Below are positions 33,732 to 45,902 of a stretch of DNA of 64,000 bases, one piece after another. The translations under genes and the position numbers were made by a program. Source of the DNA: Terramyces sp. JEL0728 (taxonomy: Eukaryota; Chytridiomycota; Chytridiomycetes; Rhizophydiales; Terramycetaceae). The first letter of the stretch is position 1. Every line of letters starts with the position of its first letter. Below the pieces are notes generated by a model, which did no database searches, had not been told where the DNA came from, and saw only the letters and a list, made by a program, of their open reading frames with translations. The stretch covers positions 124,001-188,000 of the forward strand of contig JADIIU010000013.1 in NCBI GenBank assembly GCA_027603945.1, written 5' to 3'.

Positions 33732-35659
33732 ATGCAGGTGGACTTGAAAAATGTAGTAGATTCAAAGCTCAGCACAGAAGGTAGCTATTAAATAATTAGA
33801 TCTATCAAAAATAATAGGAAAGGTTACTCTTGGACAGGATTACAACCTGAAAGATGAGGAAGCCGTTAGGTCCATGTTGAACGCTTCAGGGCTAATAGAC
33901 AAACTGTCGTCGCAGATGATAGATTCGTACTTTTTACTGATACAGGATAAAGCAGGAGAATGGGATACACGAGCCTCCAAAACAAATAGAAAATATAATT
34001 AAATCAGCACCGCTAGAAAGGGATCGTTTAAGGAAACACTTGCAAATAACATTAAAGAACGGTCGTGCGATAGTTGGCCTGGATAATATCAATCAAGTAC
34101 TCTTTGTTAATTTAGGATCCAACAAAAACGCTGCAAGTAAATTTCAGCTACGAGGGCAACAGATACAGCAGCAAACTAGTAATGAGCGATATCGAGCCCA
34201 ACTTTAATGAATCGTTCAAATTCCATATCCCCGTACAGATATATTTAATCCAAGCAAATTGACCTCAGCCTGATGATTGAAGAAAAGTCTTTGATCCATA
34301 TAGTTCTAGTTCAAAAGGATATATCCGACTTTATTAAAGTAGTTGGAGTAGCGAATATTCCATTGCAAGCAATTTTCCACTGTGGGAGGCAATCTTCCTT
34401 GGTTCAGCTCAACGATATATCAAATCCAGAGATGATTACGGGAGTTCTTGATATTACTGTAGAACTGCACCCGAAAACAAATTTCTTACCCAAAGAGCAT
34501 ATTGATTATCATTTTGCAAGGCTAGATAAATTGAACGCAGAGATATTCAATAGTTATTTCGTATACGCTAAACAATGGTGGAATGATTACTTGCAAATAC
34601 GCTCTTCTCATGCCACCAGATTAGTAAAGCTATTTGCAACCAACGAACAGGGAAAACGCATTCCTGTTACGCATTTCCTGCAGCCACTACAAAGCAAGTG
34701 GATTCAAACACCTAGCCACGCAGCGAGGTTCGTTTCGTTGATAGACTACCACATAGAAAGAAATATTGGCGATCTAAAGTGACAAAACTCTAATTTAGGG
34801 ATTTGGAAATTTGGCCAAACTTGCATACTTGCTTTGTTTCTAAAAAGGGAGATTTACAAGAACATTGCTTATTGTTATGCAGTCTGCTATTAGGCTTTTA
34901 TCTTGACGCATACCTTACTATGGGAACAGACAAAAACAACACTTCACATTTGTGGGTAACTACAATTGACATTCACGGTACTTGATCATTTACTCAGGCA
35001 ATGTAACATTTTGGGAATCATTGACTGGAATGAGATATGGCCAAAAGGACGTTCATCATTTCAGATCAGTGGGATGCTGCTTTAATAACAAGAGCTATTT
35101 TGCAAACATCCAAATCAAGGATGCGAGTGATCAAATCAGTTTCAATTTTAAAAATAGTTCCCAATGGAAGCTTTTGAACCAAAGTAATCAAAATACTTGC
35201 CAGAAAATCAGTATTTTACCAGCCAAGTTGGATAAAGAAGTGCTGGAAGAAGAAATCCATTCTGAAATTTGTCAGGCTATAGAATATTTCAGACAGGATC
35301 ATCATCTAACCTGTCTGTTTGATGAGAAATTGGAATTATTACTCGGAGAATGCGTCTGGAATTTGGAAAACTCAAAACTATCTAATTTGAACACCACCAT
35401 CTTTGGGGATGACTTTCAAACGGGTATCAAGCAGTATATTCCTGAAGGCCATACGTTCAAAGGGTTTCCTCACTGTTTTAATCATTTGCACGGCCAAAGA
35501 ATTATCAGCGGACTGATGAAAACCAAACAGTGTCGAGATATTATGCTCACCAGAGGAGATATGGTTCGCTTAGCAGTTAAAGTGTCTATTTATAAATATT
35601 GTGAAGGCACCGTTGCATGTTGGGTGATGGTTGGTTCCCGCTCGTTAATATATGCCTGA
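33732..35659 (+). CDS. CEP76: CEP76-like centrosomal protein
   Basis: 602 aa after six introns (three of 19 nt, two of 20, one of 22), start ATG 33732 (MQVDLKNVVDS). A C2-like domain (about residues 90-230) is followed by YFVYAKQWWNDYLQIRSSHA, which is nearly diagnostic for CEP76, then LQEHCLLLCSLLLGFYLDAY, VTFWESLTGMRYG, and the closing GHTFKGFPHCFNHL and RGDMVRLAVKVSIYKY. In animals CEP76 restrains centriole re-duplication. The transglutaminase-like Cys site (KGDCEDH in animals as I recall it) reads K-KGDLQEH here, so any enzymatic activity is lost. Confidence 0.9.
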
Positions 35660-35680
35660 TAATTGAAAAGTTTTCCTTTA

Positions 35681-38600
35681 TTACAACGGAACTCCCCAAG
35701 GTTTCTCTCCAGAGTGTAATTCCGTCTTTGCCGTATCAACAAATTCGTCGATGCAGCTTAATCTTAATCTTTCACTGGTGACAGGACAATCTATTCTGAA
35801 ATGGCCGGATAGACCTTGTTCAGTTCTAATATTAGTAGCAGACTACCTCGCGGCTTTAATTGCTTCACGAAGGGCAAACATGACAGCAGCACCCAAGAAC
35901 AATGGTGGCTCGCCAACAGCTTTGGACGAATGAATAGCTCGGGTGTTGCGCACTCCGTCCATCACCGTCACATTGAAAACGACCGGGATATCCTTGAATG
36001 AAGGAATCTTGTACATGCCAGGACCTCTGGTCAATAAGAAACCAGTAGTTGGCGAATAAAGCGGCTCTTCAATTGTACTCCATCCCATGCCTTGAACAAA
36101 TGCGCCTTCAATTTGGCCAATGTCAATTGCTGGGTTGATTGGCCTTCCAATATCCATAATAACGTCAGCCCTTTGGACAATATGATCACCAGTTAATGTA
36201 TCCAACTCAACTTCAGCGCAGCAAGCACCATAAGTAAAGTAACTAAACATCCTGCCAGTGTTTGTGCTCCAATCATAGGTTAAATCCGGAGTTTTGAAAA
36301 ATCCATTTGCCGACAGGTTGATGCGTTCCATATACGCAGCCTTCACCAGCTGTTCCCAAGAATATTCAGGGTGCTGTTCCTTAACTGGCTTCAGTCGGTT
36401 GATAATTTGGTCACAGGCATTCCTGACCGCCATTCCGTTTATATCTGAGGACACAGATGCAGCAGTAGCGCTAGTGTTTGGCACCAAGTCAGTTCTAGTC
36501 TCTGAAAGAAAGACTTTTTCGACGGGGATGCCAAATTCATGAGCTGCAATTTGAATCATTTTGGTGTGCAAACCTTGGCCAATTTCTACACCTCCATGGG
36601 TAATTCTTACGGACCCGTCAGTATACACATGTACTAATGCTCCTGCTTGGTTCAAAAACCTTGCAGTGAATGCCAAGCCAAACTTTGTAGGCATTAAAGT
36701 AATACCGCGTTTTCTATGCTTGTTATTGCGATTAAATTCCTGTACTTTTTCCTTTCTCCTTTTAAAGTCCGATGATAGTTCCAGTTCCTTCCATGCTCTT
36801 TCAAGATAAACGTTCTCTAATGGCATGCTGAAATGCGTAATCTCTTGATCCGCATATAGATTGATAAACTAATGTTAATATGTATTTACTCTAATTTCCT
36901 CAACCGATTTGCCCAAATATTCCGCTACATGGCAGATATACTGCTCGGCAATCATCATTCCTTGTGGCCCACCGAAACCTCTGAAAGCAGTATTTGATGG
37001 AGTATTTGTTTTGCACAATCTCCCGTGGAGTTTCATATTTGGGATTTTATACGAGTTATCGCAATGTGTCATTCCTCTTTCAAGCACAGCAATAGAGAGA
37101 TCGTACGAATACCCAGCATTTGCGTACAAGTCAAGCTCCAGGGACACTAGCTTGCCTTCGTCGGTGAACCCAACCTTATAGTTTCCCAAGAAAGCGTGAC
37201 GAGTCCCAGAAATTGCCATATCTTCTTCTCGAGAAAGCATGCACCGAACAGGTCTTTCTAATTTTCTAGCAGCAATAGCCAAGCCGCAACTCAAAAAGAC
37301 AGATTTACTTTCTTTTCCGCCAAACCCGCCACCTAATCGTTTTACTCGACAAACCACTCTGTTTGAAGGAATTCCAAGCACATGTGCAACTAAATTTTGG
37401 GTTTCAGTGGGGTTTTGTGTCCCAGCGTACACTTCCATTTCATCATCTTCTTTGCCAGGAACAACCAATGAAGCATGAGTTTCCAAGTAGAAGTGTTCTT
37501 GGGCAGACATGCGGGCCACGCCTTCAACGTGATGAGTTGCAGTTGATAGTGGTCTTTCTGAGGTATTTCCGTTGAATTCCCCAGTGGTGATTTTTCGTTC
37601 AATTGGGAAGAAGGATTTCTTTTCAATAGCTTCTTCGGTAGTTATTACTGCTGGATATTTTTCGTATTCAACTTTCACCAGCTTTGCAGCCGCCCTAGCT
37701 TCAGCTTCAGTATTTGCCAAGATTAAACCAATCATTTGTCCAATGCAATGAACAGTATCTGTGGCAAACAATTCTTCATCGTGAAATACGGAACCAATCA
37801 TATTTGGATCTCCATGAAGATTGGATTTTGGAACGTCTTTATGTGAAATATAGTAGACTCCTGGTAATTTTAAGGCTTCGCTTGGATTCACAGACAGAAT
37901 TTTTCCATGTGCAATAGCGCTCCCCACGATGATTGCATACAATTCGTTGTGAAACTTTGGAATATCGTCAACGTAAACTGCCTCTCCTGTAACTTGTTTT
38001 GTTGCAGACACATGCATTATTGGTTTACCAACAGCCCCAGGTTCAGTGGATACCTGGAAAACTTGAGAACCAGATGATATGTCTCTGTGAATTTCGTGCA
38101 AAGCGGATTTCACATTTGCGGCGATGGATACCATAGGTAGTTCATTACTAACTCGAAGGTAGAATTTGTACAGGAAACTTTGAGCCAGAGTCTTTCTGTA
38201 CTCTATTTGACCGCCAGGAGCCGTCGCAGTTAACGGCAAGTCTTCCAGCAACAGCTTGCATGCTTTTTTGATTTCTGTTTCACTCCATATCTTTCCTTTG
38301 AGGTAAGCGCTAGTTTTATGAGCTTGTAAAGCAAACGGCCCCATACCGCCATACGCAAAGCAAGAGCTTTCTATCACATATGCCCCATTTTGCTCTCTAA
38401 CAGACGCCAAAAACCCGCCATTTACGATAGCAATATCATCATCCCTTCTTTTCGCTGAAATTAACCATGATCGTACCTTGCTTGAATGCAGATGCAAATT
38501 GTAATTCTGTAGTAAATGGCACGAAAACAGAAATCAAAACTTCTGTTTTTTGAAGAGCAATTTTACGATATCCCAAAAAGAATTCTCTAATTGGGATGGT

Positions 38601-39805
38601 CCTCTTTTTACCTTTGCTTGACTCAACAGTCAAAACCGCACCCTAATGATTAACTAAGTAATACGAGTGCGACAAATACCGGATTAAGATCAGATATTGG
38701 ACTAGCAGTACAGATATTTCCTGCTAATGCCGATACATTTCTGACTTGGCGACCAGCAAAGTATTTGGTGTTGTCATATAATGCTTGGAATCCTCTAGTT
38801 TGGTGTGCAGGAAATTTCTCGATTAAATCGAGCAATTGCTTTTGGAAATTGGCGATGGTGGTTAAAGAACCCCACTCAACCCCGGTTTCCTGGATAGCCA
38901 TAGTTTTCAATTCAGCGACATCAGTTGTGCTGATATATACCGGATAGTTTTGGTTTTTAAATCGAACTTCAATCCCGACTTCAGTGTTCCCATTAATAAT
39001 CTTTGCATCTGGAAAAGTGTTCTATTTTAAGCTGAAGAGTACCATGAGAGAAACTAACTCGGCTTTGGTCGAAGGATGAACCCATTTATGCTGGCTGTTT
39101 TGGAAAATGTAAGATCTAGGTGCAGATAAACTAGTGTGATACTCATCCAGTTCGTCGGGATATTTAACTTTGTTGCCAGCAGGTTTTTTCCTCCCGAAAT
39201 CTTCAATATCTGAATGCTACGGTCAAATATAGCATGTACCTCGCAATTATCCTTTTCTTCACAGGTATTGCAATCATTTCCGCAATGGGCAAACTTTTTG
39301 GCACCGTCAAGAATTGGACGGTATCCAGTGCAGCGACAGAGGTTTCCATCAAATGCATCTTCAATATCATGTTTTGTGGGATTTGGGTTATTTCTTAATT
39401 CGGTGTACAGAGACATCACAATACCGGGAGTACAGTATCCACATTGAGATCCATGGGCATTGGCAAGGATTTCCTGCGTGGGATGAAGATTTTTTGTATT
39501 CCCTAATCCTTCGATGGTTACAACATGTTTTTTATGCATTGCACAGGCTGGAGCCAAGCAAGAATTGACAGACAAGTTTCTATGTTAAAATTAGGATACT
39601 CGATCTTTTTTGTCTTGTAATTGTAACTAGAAACAAATACAGTACAGCTGCCGCATCCGCCTTCCGAACATCCAAGCTTTGTTCCTGTGAATCCGTTTCT
39701 CCTGAGCAAGCTAATGAGTGATTCGTTAGGATCTGGATTTGGCTCAACGATTTTAGTGTTATTCACATAGACTTCTAAAGCTGGCTCTGCTATATACCCG
39801 TTCAT
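35681..39805 (-). CDS. XDH: Xanthine dehydrogenase (molybdo-flavoenzyme)
   Basis: Oxidises hypoxanthine to xanthine to urate; about 1,330 aa, the family norm. Start ATG 39805 ([10 protein letters not shown]); upstream in-frame sequence starts only with TTG. Domains in order: 2Fe-2S clusters ([37 protein letters not shown]), FAD-binding CODH-type domain with NALAGNI-like [17 protein letters not shown], then molybdopterin domains ([32 protein letters not shown] with the catalytic Glu region before the C-terminus) and the end [20 protein letters not shown]. The Glu in GGKE favours a purine substrate over an aldehyde oxidase. Several mini-introns, the last 21 nt near 35845. The stop is fused to AATAAA, 21 bp from the CEP76 stop. 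Confidence 0.96.
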
Positions 39806-40116
39806 ATCTTCAATGGTGTTGTAATTAAGGGCTGAGCTGTATTTCAAGAGCTGTATTTCAAGAGCTGCGAAATCTTTTGCAAAAATTGCGGACGCACTTT
39901 AGGTCCCTCAGTTTTCGCGGGGCGTGTGGCTTGTACTACGGAGTTGCCAAAAACGGACCAGTTCTGTCTTTTGAGAACTGGTTAATCTATTCAGTCGACG
40001 GACCAGCCAGCAACGACCGGCTGCTAATTTGGTCTTACTTGACTGAATCCAAAGATGCATGTAGTGTATATTTGTCACTTTAGGCAAAAACAGATTCAAT
40101 CATGTGGTCTTTTCAT
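39806..40116. other. Intergenic region with inverted repeats, possible structured RNA
   Basis: About 310 bp between the XDH start and the next minus-strand stop. A 14-bp direct duplication (AGCTGTATTTCAAG twice) lies at about 39836-39863. Two hairpins follow: arms CCAGTTCT/AGAACTGG at 39958-39965 and 39974-39981, then ATTCAGTC/GACTGAAT at 39989-39996 and 40041-40048 enclosing further complementarity (GACCA/TGGTC at 40001-40005 and 40030-40034). On the minus strand the linker reads AGATTA, which fits an H-box consensus, but no convincing ACA-box partner hairpin of normal size was found. Confidence 0.35.
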
Positions 40117-42763
40117 TTATTCAAGAAACAGAGATTTCACGGCATCAATTTCGTCCAGATGAAATTGGCAATAGTCAATTATGGCTTTGCGGATAGCCCT
40201 CAAATCGGGGTTGCCTAAGGTGTCAACAGAATCCAATTTGAGCTGGAATTTGAGCAAGTAGTCTTCATAAATATACAGCGGTTTGTTGTGCTCTGGGCGA
40301 ATAGAACCTTCGTGAACAGTTATCACACACTGTAAAGTATCGCCATGGTTTTCTTGTACGTAGCCAGCCAAGTCTTTTCGGAGGTGCATCAATTTATCAT
40401 GTGCTCTAAGTGTTGGCACATCAGAGATATCCACAGCCATTCCTATCTTTGGCGACTCTGCTTTCAATTTCAGAATCACCTTGTTGATTTTAAGAATATG
40501 GTTAGTGAACATTGACTGAACAGTCGAGGGGAGATGGCGGTTGCCTGTGTGCTTCAATAACTGATTCAAGGCATCAACCAAGTCTGTCTGCGATATTTCT
40601 TGGTTATCAGAGCCTTCGATTGCAATAACACTCTCAAGGACAGAGAGAGACTGTTGTATTAGCATGCAAAAGTCTACAAGGGTTTTTCTGTAATCCCTTA
40701 CTTCTCCGGAAACGTCCAGCGAATCCAGGGTCATAATTATTTCATTAAGGTCTCGCTCCAAACCTGTCCAAAATGTTGATTTCGTTACCGATCCATTTTT
40801 AACGGGCATTGGTTCATTTAGAATTCGATAGTAATTTGCAAGCAAATGGTGCTTTACTATATATTGGACAGGAGAAAGAATATCATCGTATAAGCTTGTT
40901 GGGAGCTCCACATTTTCAATCTGTCTGAAGATGGAAAAGAATTGATTCTGTTTTAGTATTTTCCGTGACAAGCTTGAATTAATGATGGATTTCAAAACAT
41001 CTTGGTCCAGTGCAGCTTTTAGCGCATCAATGGCTTGAATGTATTCCACGATTGGTATTTCTTCTTCCTCAAGCGAATCTAACCCTGCACAAAGATTGCT
41101 CTCCTCCGCTAGACTTGGATAGGCATATGCGTGGGCATCGTCCTTTGATTCATTCAACAAAGATACTTTTTCCAACTGATTAAACTCTTCAACGTGAATT
41201 GTTTTCAGCTTGTCCATGACGTAAACTTTGAGGATACTAGCATTAGCTTGAGCTACTTTGACAAAGATAATTCCATTACGACCTTTAAGGTAGCGTAACA
41301 CATCATGGGTAAGGAATCAACAACTACATTCCCGATCCGAATATTTTTTGTGGAATTGCAATCCTGGCTTTTTCCTTCATATATGGATATTTTGCAATAA
41401 TTATCTGCTCCTGGGTGAAATGTACACTGGTTCTTTCGAAGATTTGAATTGCTTCCAATAATCGGCGTGAAGAGTTTGTCAAATGTTTTAATCCCATATG
41501 CTTGATTTGTCTTGAATTCCAAAATCTCATCGCCTGGCAACCATGACATAAATTGAGATGCTCCGTGCAACGATTCAGCCCAATCCACGCTCCTTATCTC
41601 CACATTGCTAAATTGGCTGCTTAAAACATTTGTAATTGCACTCAAGTTACTTGTTCCTCCAGCAAGGTAAATGATGCTCAATTCATCCAAATTTAAATTC
41701 GATTTGGCAAAGGTAGACTTGATAAATTCAGCAAATTTCCTACGGTAAGATTAACATACCAAGCAATAGGCCGGATTAGCAGCTCAAACGTTGGCTTGGT
41801 AATCTTAAAGGAACATCCATCAAACTCGATTGAAGCCGGATTGGAGTTGGAAAGTAATATTTTTGCAGCTTCACATTGCTCTACCAGCTTTGCCTCTTTG
41901 CCTGCAGGCACTACAATTCCCTTCAACTTTAACATACTTTGGGCAAATTGAACTAATATTTTGGTGATTTGGAACCCGCCAAAGCTTTCTTTTCCATCCG
42001 CAACAAGTGTTTTGTAGCTGCTGCTGTACTGATAGACAGACATATCTGTAAATTGCGATCCAACAGAAAGCACCACAATATTTGCAGGAGTTGCCGGAAC
42101 GGGTAAAGAGCATACTATTGAATCTGGCTTTGTTATGAATTTGATTTCATTGAATCCGCATTCCCTTGCTGCTTGATAGTAAAATAACTTTTGGTGGTAA
42201 TTAAACACACTTGGAATAATAAACACTGCTCTGGTAGAGCGATTCTTGATGTGCATATCAGCTTCAATCTTCAAATGAGAAATAAGTGAGGTGAATACCG
42301 AGATGCATGATCGATTAACTCTGTTTGCTTCAAAATAGTTTATCCCATTTTGCTTACCTACTGCAATGCCATTCGAATAATATTCATCCGCACATGGATG
42401 CATATCCGAAAACAGGTTGATTCCCCTGACAAAAGGAAACTCGTTACTCCCAATTGATATATCCTTTTTTGAGATATCCAGCGAGTTTTCATATTTCTCT
42501 ATAATTGAAAATGTATTTTGGTGAATAGTTCCAATTGAGATATTCGATGTGCCAATGCTGAATGCAATTGCTGGCGGCTCAAATATTTGAAGAGGGACGT
42601 TGCCAGATCGACCAGTTGTTTGATTAAACCCCGTGGTCCATCCATTCTTGATATCGTCCCTCGAGAGCAATACTTGGTCGCCTCTTCCTACAATGCATCC
42701 ATTACTATGCTGTGGAAGTGGTTGAAATTTTTGCAGAGCTTGTTTGAGGATTCCAGATGTCAT
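40117..42763 (-). CDS. SH3 domain fused to a divergent Hsp70
   Basis: 868 aa, start ATG 42763 (MTSGILKQALQKF). Residues about 8-60 look like a complete SH3 domain: ALQKFQPL, RGDQVLLSRDD, GWTTGFN, GRSGNVPLQIF. The rest is Hsp70-like: phosphate-1 region AFSIGTSNISIGTIHQN, RAVFIIPSVFNYHQKLFYYQ, KFITKPDSIVCSL, phosphate-2 region VVLSVGSQFTDMSVY (missing the usual DLGGGTFD), FGGFQITKILVQF, and IIYLAGGTSNLSAI. The C-terminal ~400 residues are helical with no recognised peptide-binding beta domain motifs. Two 20-nt introns (near 41740 and 41235) restore the frame. ATPase activity is doubtful; an adaptor or co-chaperone role at proline-rich partners is inferred. Confidence 0.75.
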
Positions 42764-42958
42764 TTTACTGTACAGTAAATGCAAACTTTACAGCTTGAAG
42801 AAAACACAAACATGACTCATAAGAATATTCGAGATGGTTGAATTCGAGTTAATTGGACTTTAAGCCAACTGCGAATTGGTGGTTGTGAAATACCAGAATT
42901 GAGCTGGGAAATACCAATCTCATAAGCAACTGATCAACTGTAAATGGTATAATATAAT

Positions 42959-43370
42959 TTAATTGAAATACACATCATCCCTGATGGCCATTGACCTGAA
43001 GATTGCATTTGAAACCTCTAAATCCGGCATCACTGCTGTAACAAATCTACTGGACACCAGATCTACCGCATACGCTGTGCTTTTCGCATTGAGCATCATA
43101 GCTTCTATAGATTCTAATACCACCGCATTATCAAGGGCTTTTTTGAATACCGTCGTCGAATTAAGTGTCCTTAGAAACTTTTTAGCTTCCTTTGGTTTCG
43201 GAGGGATCGCTTGCGTCAGCAACAGTATTTGGTCAATTAACTGTGGTTCTAGTGCAGGTATGGCCGAGAACGTCGTCAGCTGGTTGAGTGAGGATATGTA
43301 TTCCATCGCATGGTTCTTGATTGGGAGTAAATGCTTCAGTTAATTAAATCCTTACCTGCGAAATTGCCAT
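42959..43370 (-). CDS. Small unknown protein
   Basis: 129 aa, start ATG 43370 (MAISQHLLPIKNHAM), one 22-nt intron at 43334-43355. The protein is predicted mostly helical, with no signal peptide, membrane segment or motif that I recognise (PALEPQLIDQILLLTQAIPP; YAVDLVSSRFVTAV). It lies between the SH3-Hsp70 gene and the TBC gene on the same strand. Confidence 0.6.
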
Positions 43371-43658
43371 TTGACAGGACTAGTTTTCTTTTTTCAAATG
43401 AAAAATTCCCTAAAATACCCGTCAGCTGGCTTGGAAGTGTGACTGGCCGCCAAAGCTGACTCTCATTCAGTATTACATACCGATATGTACATAGGAGGCT
43501 GGATGCAGAGAAATCCCAAATGGCAAAGAAATACACTCCTGGTTAGTGGGTGTTTTCACTGTTGCAATTGTTAGAATTGCAAGTGTCATGCGACCCTGGT
43601 AGTTTCAAAGCAATTCGTCATTGAAGCCAAGTAAATATAAATCATTATATTATACAAG
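43371..43658. other. Gap containing an unassigned minus-strand open frame
   Basis: An open minus-strand frame at about 43371-43536 (contains YRYVILNESQLWRPVTLPS) has no ATG start I can connect by GT-AG introns to the ATGs near 43590-43640. It may be leader sequence of the small gene or a missed exon. Not assigned. Confidence 0.3.
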
Positions 43659-45420
43659 TTATATACTTTCAGGCACAAGCAATTGCCTTTTAGTTGGGTA
43701 TAACGATCGCTCGTGATGTTCGTGGATGACAATACCACGATATCTCTGAATCATTTTGTTGTTTACAGAAGTAATGTTGCTTTGTGTTTCTTCAAACGGA
43801 TCCGACGATTCCAGGTTTAGCTTTTGATTTAAATGGAGTTTTTCTTGTGAGCTGGTAAGGCCAAACAGACTTGAAAGTGAGAGCGGGCTCTTGCTTTCTA
43901 CTTTGGTTTGGTTAAAACAAATGTTCATGAAATTCTCGCAGTTGTAGGCTGATTTGGGGAAATCCCGGAGGAGTCGCCATGAATCAGACATGTCAGCGCA
44001 TGCAACCAATTCATCCTTGTGCAAATAAATAATGGAAAAGGCAACTCGGTAGAGTATTTTTTCTCCTTGGTAAAAGAAGCAATCCCATATGCGTAAAACA
44101 GTCTTGGTCAATCTAAAAATACCTCTGCTGGAACCATCTCTACAAAGAGCGTTAGAAACCAAGGCGTTGTAACCATACTGAAAGACGGCCCTTTGAAAGA
44201 CTTTCTAACATACATTTCAATTTCGCCCAAATGCTGAGTTTTTCTCCTTGTTACTTGAGTATCTGTACTATCAAAGGTCTCCATCCATTTTGAAAGTTCA
44301 TCCAGCCCAAAATCTTTTCCATGGTCGTGAAATAGCTTTTCCCAAAGAATTTCTTGTTGGATTTGCGACCCTAATAATTTTACACCGTAAACATCTGGCG
44401 GCAACAATAATTCTATGATTGCAACCAGAATCCAAAAGATTGATTCTTCCAATTCCAATGTCAATTTTTCGTTCTTTTTTTCAAACTGCTCTTGAGTTAC
44501 TGGGTCTTGTGAGACAAACACCAGCAGCAACATTCCAACAATCAGGTTCATTGACTGACAATATCCTATTTTATATGTACATTTCCTAGGGAACTTGCGT
44601 TGCTTGTCTGGATGCGGCCAAGAGTAATATGCGAAAGCAACTAGAATATTTCGTAGTGATGTCAAATATGGATTCATCATATATAAATCTGGCGAGTGGT
44701 CCAAGAAATCTTGGGAATAAAATGCCACATCCAAGGAATCCATACTTGGCACTAGTGAATCTGTGTTTCTGTGTACTTGAAATCGATGATTGTTTGGAAA
44801 CGTTCGGAATAAATCTATGTTAAATTCTCCGATACCTTTGTCGATAATCGCGACGAAATCCAAGATAGGATTATTCAAGTGAGTGTAACATTTTGATTGA
44901 TCCTTTTGTTCCTGGAATGTCAGATGGGTATACAGACCAGGATTTGAAAGACATAAATTGGCGGCTCCAGAGTATCTGAACCACGCTTGAGGCCTCAATG
45001 CATCCGGGATTCCTAGCCGCACGGATTGCTTGACTTTGTTAATCGGCACAAACCTCGTTCATTTTTTTCCGGCAACTTGTCGCCTTTGGTATATTTTGCC
45101 CAATGCCCAGCTCGATTTCTTTTTAAAATATTGTAATCATTGATAAATTCAGTGTACTCTTTCTCGCTGTAGTGGGTGAATTTCAATTCAAACCCAAGTC
45201 GATCACTTATTAGAAATTCTAGTACTATTTTGGGTCCATATTTAGTTTGAATTGCAAGAGTTTTTATGCCCTTGTGGCTGATTTCCAGGGAACTCCACGA
45301 ATTCCTTTTGCCAATCGCCACTATATTGAGAGACCAGCAGATCACCACCGTTTATATAAATGGAATATCATGGAGCAAATTATCAATAATACGATTAATG
45401 AATTTCAGGTTCACCTTCAT
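43659..45420 (-). CDS. TBC-domain Rab GTPase-activating protein
   Basis: 549 aa if the start is ATG 45420 (MKVNLKFIN) joined by a ~72-nt intron to LAIGKRNSWSS; without that intron no ATG precedes the N-terminal domain. N-terminal ~100 residues resemble a PH/GRAM module. The TBC domain has both catalytic fingers: Arg in FNIDLFRTFPNN and Gln in YKIGYCQSMNLIVGML, then PWFLTLFVEMVPAETVLRIW and DCFFYQGEKILYRVA. Two 20-nt introns lie at about 45030 and 44115. It should accelerate GTP hydrolysis on a Rab; the partner cannot be predicted. Confidence 0.82.
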
Positions 45421-45902
45421 TATTAAATTAAAAAAAAAGTCTTTGCCCTGTAAATACACCCCAAGCCCAGGATGATTGATTGAGTTTAATCTCGCATTAG
45501 CAGGCCCCATAAAACCATAATCAAATCCATTTGATTATAATCGAGTTCATTTGATTATAATCGAGTCCATTTGATTATAATCGAGTCCATTTGATTATAA
45601 TCGAGTCAGCATTACTTTTTCAAATGCTGCTTGAGTATTTCTGTAATTGCGGTTACTAAATTTGACGCGTGGAATTATACGTGGATAGGGAGAGCTAGCT
45701 GTATGCAGACTGTCATTGAACATTGCACTGGTGGTGGAGCTCTCGTGAAGATGGGACACTGCCTGCACTACTGCGGCGAGTCAATAAAGAAATTACCAGG
45801 AAAGTTGAATAAAAAGAATTTCATTAATCGCTGTGAGTACAGCTAGGGTTGCTCTCCTGATACTGAGAAATAACGAGTGAAATTTTTTAACTTTTTGCGG
45901 CA
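45421..45902. other. Intergenic region with repeats and a Cys-rich open frame
   Basis: About 480 bp. It contains a 20-bp tandem repeat (listed separately) and, at about 45631-45846 on the plus strand, a 71-aa open frame with eight Cys (CMQTVIEHCTGGGALVKMGH is part of it) but no ATG until residue 25. I cannot connect it to a start; it may be chance or a short secreted-protein exon. Confidence 0.3.
45528..45607 (+). repeat. Four-copy 20-bp minisatellite
   Basis: Four adjacent copies of CATTTGATTATAATCGAGTC (the first ends in T). It sits upstream of both the TBC gene (minus) and the VAMP7-like gene (plus), so it could hold repeated factor sites, or simply be replication slippage. Confidence 0.85.

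Noticed and set aside
37390..37626. Minus-strand alternative frames within the XDH exon.
   Set aside because: Wholly inside a strongly conserved XDH molybdopterin exon in another frame.
39958..40048. Assignment of the hairpins as an H/ACA snoRNA, SRP RNA or U snRNA.
   Set aside because: The second hairpin is too short for a normal H/ACA unit, no positioned ACA was found, and conserved SRP or U snRNA motifs are absent.
41281..41297. A 17-nt intron (GTTACGCTACCTTAAAG, minus strand) in the SH3-Hsp70 gene.
   Set aside because: A canonical 20-nt intron slightly further on (GTAGCTCAAGCTAATGCTAG) gives a better branch motif and also restores the frame.
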